Shown in pieces: positions 60,388 through 64,000 of a stretch of DNA of 64,000 bases. The position numbers and the translations under genes are program-made. The notes beneath the pieces were generated by a model that saw only the letters and a list, made by a program, of their open reading frames with translations, did not search any database and was not told the origin of the DNA. The DNA comes from Bdellovibrio sp. CG22_combo_CG10-13_8_21_14_all_39_27 (lineage in GTDB: Bacteria > Bdellovibrionota > Bacteriovoracia > Bacteriovoracales > Bacteriovoracaceae), in the NCBI GenBank assembly GCA_002786715.1, contig PCTW01000084.1, positions 1 through 64,000 of the forward strand, in the 5' to 3' direction. Every line of letters starts with the position of its first letter. The stretch's first letter is position 1.

Positions 60388-63300
60388 TTAAAAACTAATG
60401 GCTACTCCGTCAGCAGAGGCTTCGGCTTCGTCCCCTGGTGTTGCTGCGTCAAAGTCGCGATATTTCGCGATCCCTGTACCAGCTGGTATCAAACGTCCCA
60501 TAAGAACGTTTTCTTTTAGGCCTCTCAATTGATCTTTCTTACCTTCCAAAGACGCCTGAGTTAAGACTTTTGTTGTCTCTTGGAATGAAGCTGCAGACAA
60601 GAAAGACTCTGTTGTCAAAGATGCTTTGGTAATACCAAGCAACAATGGACGAGCTTCTGCCGGCTTGAGATCTCTTGCAATGAGGTCATCATTGATAACT
60701 GCTAATTCACTCTTCGTAATAGAATCACCAACGATAAGTGTAGAATCTCCTGCATTCATGATTTCTACTTTCTTCAACATCTGGCTCACAATTACTTCGA
60801 TGTGCTTGTCATCGATTTTAACCCCTTGGAGGCGATAAACTTCTTGGATTTCATCAACGATATAACGAGCGAGAGCTTTAACACCCATAACTCTTAAAAT
60901 ATCGTGAGGATTGGATGGGCCATCCATGATCGGCTCACCAGCTCTAATATAGTCACCTTCGTTAACAACAACGAAGCGACCTTTTGGAACTGTGTAAGTT
61001 ACAGAATCAGATCCGTCTTCTGGACGAATAATAATTCTTCTGCTTCCTCTCAATTCTGGACCAAATTCAATGTTACCAGAGATGTCTGCAATTTGAGCGG
61101 CATTTGAAGGCTTACGAGCTTCAAACAATTCCGCAACTCTTGGAAGACCACCGGTAATATCTTTTGTTTTTGTCGTTTCACGAGCAACTTTTGAGAGTGG
61201 CATACCAGCACCGATTTCATCACCGTCAGCGACGATAATGTTGGCACCAATTTGCAATCTGTATGTTGCATGTCTTTTTGTTCCTGGAACAACGATCGGC
61301 TTTCCGTCCTTATCAAGAACCGAAATTCTTGGCTGGATAGAAGGATCTTTTGATTCAATAACTGTTCTTGTTGTAAGACCAGTAACCGTATCAACTTGCT
61401 CAGAAACTGAAGCACCTGGAATAATGTCTTCAAACTTAATGAAGCCTGTTACTTCAGTTAATAGAGGAATTGAGAACGGATCCCATTCAAGAATCTTATC
61501 ACCAACGTTAACTTCTTGACCTTCAGTGTAGAAGATTTTTGAACCGTAAACGGCTGGATATCTTTCTTTTTCAACGCCTCTGTTATCCTTGATGATAACT
61601 TCCCCGTTTTTCGTCATAACAACATTGTCACCAGCAGGTGTCTTCGCTGTTACGATATTTTGAAGCTGGATCACGCCGGCAGTTCTTGTTTCAGTCTTGT
61701 TAACCTGAGCACCAGCAGTCGCTGTACCACCAACGTGGAATGTTCTCATGGTCAACTGAGTACCTGGTTCACCAATTGATTGAGCAGCGATAATCCCAAC
61801 TGTTTCACCGAGACTTACTAGCGTTCCGCGAGCAAGGTCACGTCCAAAACAGAAAGCACAGAAACCGTGTCTCTCTTGGCATGTTAGAACTGAGCGTACT
61901 TTAATTTGATCGATGTCGTGCTCTTTCAAAGTCTCCATGTCACCTTCAGTGAACATGTGGTTTCTTGGAAGAACTTCTGTTCCTTCAGCATTAACAACTG
62001 GAGAAGCAGTTACACGACCCATAACTCTTTCTGAAACGTGTTCAACAACATCTCCACCTTCCACTCTTGAGTGAAGGATGATTCCGTCTCTAGCACCACA
62101 GTCAGTGTTTCTGATAATACCGTCTTGAGCAACGTCAACTAAACGACGAGTCAAGTAACCAGAGTTAGCAGTCTTCAAGGCTGTATCGGCAAGACCTTTA
62201 CGAGCACCGTGAGTAGAAGAGAAATATTGAAGAACGGTTAGTCCTTCACGGAAGTTAGAAGTAATTGGAGTCTCAATGATCTCGCCTGACGGCTTGGCCA
62301 TAAGACCACGCATACCACCGAGCTGTCTGATCTGTTGAGTAGAACCTCTGGCTCCAGAATCGGCCATCATAAAGATAGCATTAAATGAAGGAGCTTTTTC
62401 AACTGCGCCTTTCTCATTTGTGAAAGTATCAGTTGAGATTCTTTCAAGAAGAACTTTTGTAAGTCTTTCGTTTGTTTGTGTCCAAACGTCGACCACTTTG
62501 TTGTATCTTTCACCGTTAGTGATTGAACCGTCATTGTACTCTTCCATAATCTTGTCGACTTCTTTGTAAGCTTCGCCAAGAATTGCTGGTTTTTCCTCTG
62601 GAATAGTCATGTCGTTAACGTTGATTGAAATCCCTGCTTTAGTTGCATTGGCATAACCTAAGCGCATGAGAGAGTCGGCTAAAAGAACGGTGTCTTTTTC
62701 TGTTCCAACTCTATAAGCCTTATCAATAAGTTTACCGATAGCTTTCTTACTGAGAACAATGTTCACATCAGAGAACTTCAAACATGAAGGAATCACGTCG
62801 AGAACGAATGTACGGCCAACAGTTGTCTCAACAAGCTCACCATTAATACGAACGGTAATTGGTGATTGTAAGTGAAGATTTCCTGTGTGGTACGCAAATT
62901 GTGCTTCTTCTCTTGAAGAGAACACTTTGCCGTAACCTTTCGCAAATGGACGAATTCTTGTCATGTAATAAAGACCAAGAACAATATCTTGAGAAGGAAC
63001 GATAATTGGCGTTCCGTCTTTTGGAGAGAGAATATTGTTTGTCGACATTGCAAGAACGCGACATTCAATTTGAGCTTCAAGTGAAAGAGGAACGTGAACG
63101 GCCATCTGGTCACCGTCGAAGTCGGCGTTAAAGGCCGTACAAACGAGTGGGTGGAGTTGGATCGCTTTACCTTCGATCAATGTTGGCTCAAAACCTTGAA
63201 TACCAAGTCTGTGAAGAGTTGGAGCACGGTTGAGAAGAACTGGATGCTCTTGCACCACTTCTTCTAAGATATTCCAAACTTCTTCTTTTTGTTGATCAAC

Positions 63301-64000
63301 CATACGCTTAGCAACTTTGATAGTCGTACAGTGACCTTTTTCAATCAACTTGTTGTAGATGAATGGCTTAAAGAGTTCGAGTGCCATAAGTTTTGGAAGA
63401 CCACACTGATGCAATCTCAAACTTGGACCAACCACGATAACCGAACGACCAGAGTAATCGACACGCTTACCAAGTAGGTTTTGACGGAAACGACCTTGCT
63501 TACCTTTCAACATATCAGAGAGTGATCTCAATGGACGCTTGTTAGCACCAGTGAAAACTTTTCCTCTTCTTCCGTTGTCAAAAAGAGCATCAACAGCTTC
63601 TTGAAGCATTCTCTTTTCGTTGCGGATGATGATTTCAGGAGCATTAAGTTCTTTAAGTCTCTTGAGACGATTGTTTCTATTGATTACACGACGGTAGAGA
63701 TCGTTAAGATCTGAAGTCGCAAAACGACCAGCGTCTAGTGGAACCAAAGGACGAAGATCTGGAGGAAGAACTGGAACAACTTCCATCATAAACCATTCAG
63801 GCTTATTCTCTGACTTCATTAAAGACTCAACCACTTTTAAGCGCTTGATTGTCTTAGTTCGTGCCATTTCAGTTGTTGCTGCAAGTAAATCTCTACGAAG
63901 TACTTTGTTTTCCATATCAATATCGATGCGCTTTAAAACAGCCTTAACTGTTTCGCCACCCATAGAAGCTTCGAATTCAATACCTTGCTCTTTGAGCTCG
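60388..64000 (-). CDS. rpoC: RNA polymerase beta-prime subunit (partial, N-terminus off the right edge)
   Basis: The open frame continues to the window edge; 1203 codons are present and about 190 N-terminal residues, with the first zinc finger, lie outside. The catalytic [12 protein letters not shown] triple aspartate, the [18 protein letters not shown] rudder-side stretch and the trigger loop near [20 protein letters not shown] are all present. The second zinc finger cysteines are in NTDCGARD and the [11 protein letters not shown] cluster. It ends DGVAISF. rpoB should lie upstream beyond the window. Confidence 0.98.
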   Translation of the reverse strand, partial: ELKEQGIEFEASMGGETVKAVLKRIDIDMENKVLRRDLLAATTEMARTKTIKRLKVVESLMKSENKPEWFMMEVVPVLPPDLRPLVPLDAGRFATSDLNDLYRRVINRNNRLKRLKELNAPEIIIRNEKRMLQEAVDALFDNGRRGKVFTGANKRPLRSLSDMLKGKQGRFRQNLLGKRVDYSGRSVIVVGPSLRLHQCGLPKLMALELFKPFIYNKLIEKGHCTTIKVAKRMVDQQKEEVWNILEEVVQEHPVLLNRAPTLHRLGIQGFEPTLIEGKAIQLHPLVCTAFNADFDGDQMAVHVPLSLEAQIECRVLAMSTNNILSPKDGTPIIVPSQDIVLGLYYMTRIRPFAKGYGKVFSSREEAQFAYHTGNLHLQSPITVRINGELVETTVGRTFVLDVIPSCLKFSDVNIVLSKKAIGKLIDKAYRVGTEKDTVLLADSLMRLGYANATKAGISINVNDMTIPEEKPAILGEAYKEVDKIMEEYNDGSITNGERYNKVVDVWTQTNERLTKVLLERISTDTFTNEKGAVEKAPSFNAIFMMADSGARGSTQQIRQLGGMRGLMAKPSGEIIETPITSNFREGLTVLQYFSSTHGARKGLADTALKTANSGYLTRRLVDVAQDGIIRNTDCGARDGIILHSRVEGGDVVEHVSERVMGRVTASPVVNAEGTEVLPRNHMFTEGDMETLKEHDIDQIKVRSVLTCQERHGFCAFCFGRDLARGTLVSLGETVGIIAAQSIGEPGTQLTMRTFHVGGTATAGAQVNKTETRTAGVIQLQNIVTAKTPAGDNVVMTKNGEVIIKDNRGVEKERYPAVYGSKIFYTEGQEVNVGDKILEWDPFSIPLLTEVTGFIKFEDIIPGASVSEQVDTVTGLTTRTVIESKDPSIQPRISVLDKDGKPIVVPGTKRHATYRLQIGANIIVADGDEIGAGMPLSKVARETTKTKDITGGLPRVAELFEARKPSNAAQIADISGNIEFGPELRGSRRIIIRPEDGSDSVTYTVPKGRFVVVNEGDYIRAGEPIMDGPSNPHDILRVMGVKALARYIVDEIQEVYRLQGVKIDDKHIEVIVSQMLKKVEIMNAGDSTLIVGDSITKSELAVINDDLIARDLKPAEARPLLLGITKASLTTESFLSAASFQETTKVLTQASLEGKKDQLRGLKENVLMGRLIPAGTGIAKYRDFDAATPGDEAEASADGVAISF

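Overview
The window is a gene-dense (no gene-free stretch above 300 bases), AT-leaning bacterial chromosome segment. It shows no insertion sequence, prophage or CRISPR array. The gene content (isolated TadC beside several FHA/TPR proteins and a PP2C phosphatase, a PilZ protein behind mreB, a speA plus deoxyhypusine-synthase-like pair, an LppC-like lipoprotein with TPRs, a propionyl-CoA carboxylase set) suggests a Gram-negative of the Bdellovibrionota, perhaps the Bacteriovorax/Peredibacter side. This is an inference from gene families and layout; no 16S gene is present to confirm it.

Layout. Bases 1-2300 hold the start of an exported protein, tRNA-Pro, rdgB and rph on the minus strand, and birA on the plus strand. 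Bases 2284-10378 are a minus-strand run of tadC, a DUF192 protein, three FHA-domain membrane proteins, a PP2C phosphatase and, after a gap, a receiver-domain protein. It looks like a phosphothreonine signalling or envelope-assembly module with no kinase in view. Bases 10451-14316 carry nagZ and an mreB-PilZ-lipoprotein operon, followed by a 35-residue very basic gene (14579-14686), an HprK-like P-loop protein, a family 2 glycosyltransferase and an LppC-like lipoprotein. Bases 18831-22566 are grpE-dnaK-dnaJ with a heat-shock (sigma-32 type) promoter. hemW, an M16 protease and an unknown gene follow.

Bases 27143-42321 are metabolic. Methylmalonyl-CoA mutase and its chaperone MeaB lie on the plus strand; carboxyltransferase, biotin carboxylase and biotin carrier lie on the minus strand. 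With birA these give propionyl-CoA to succinyl-CoA apart from the epimerase. speA and a SpeY-like enzyme make polyamines. hflK and hflC are fused to the end of the carboxylase operon. A sigma-54-type regulator lies just upstream of it.

Bases 43129-64000 are the rpoC-str-S10-spc-alpha ribosomal super-operon on the minus strand, ending at rplQ. rpsD is absent between rpsK and rpoA, and map is absent between adk and infA. The run is broken by hairpin/U-tract elements after rpoC, rpsG and rpsJ, and by a candidate promoter before rpsJ.

The most unusual signals are two intrinsic terminators (before pccB and before the TlpA-like gene) whose descending arm carries the Shine-Dalgarno sequence and whose U-tract runs directly into the AUG of the next gene; the FHA/PP2C/TadC cluster; and the tiny basic gene with its own strong promoter and ribosome site.
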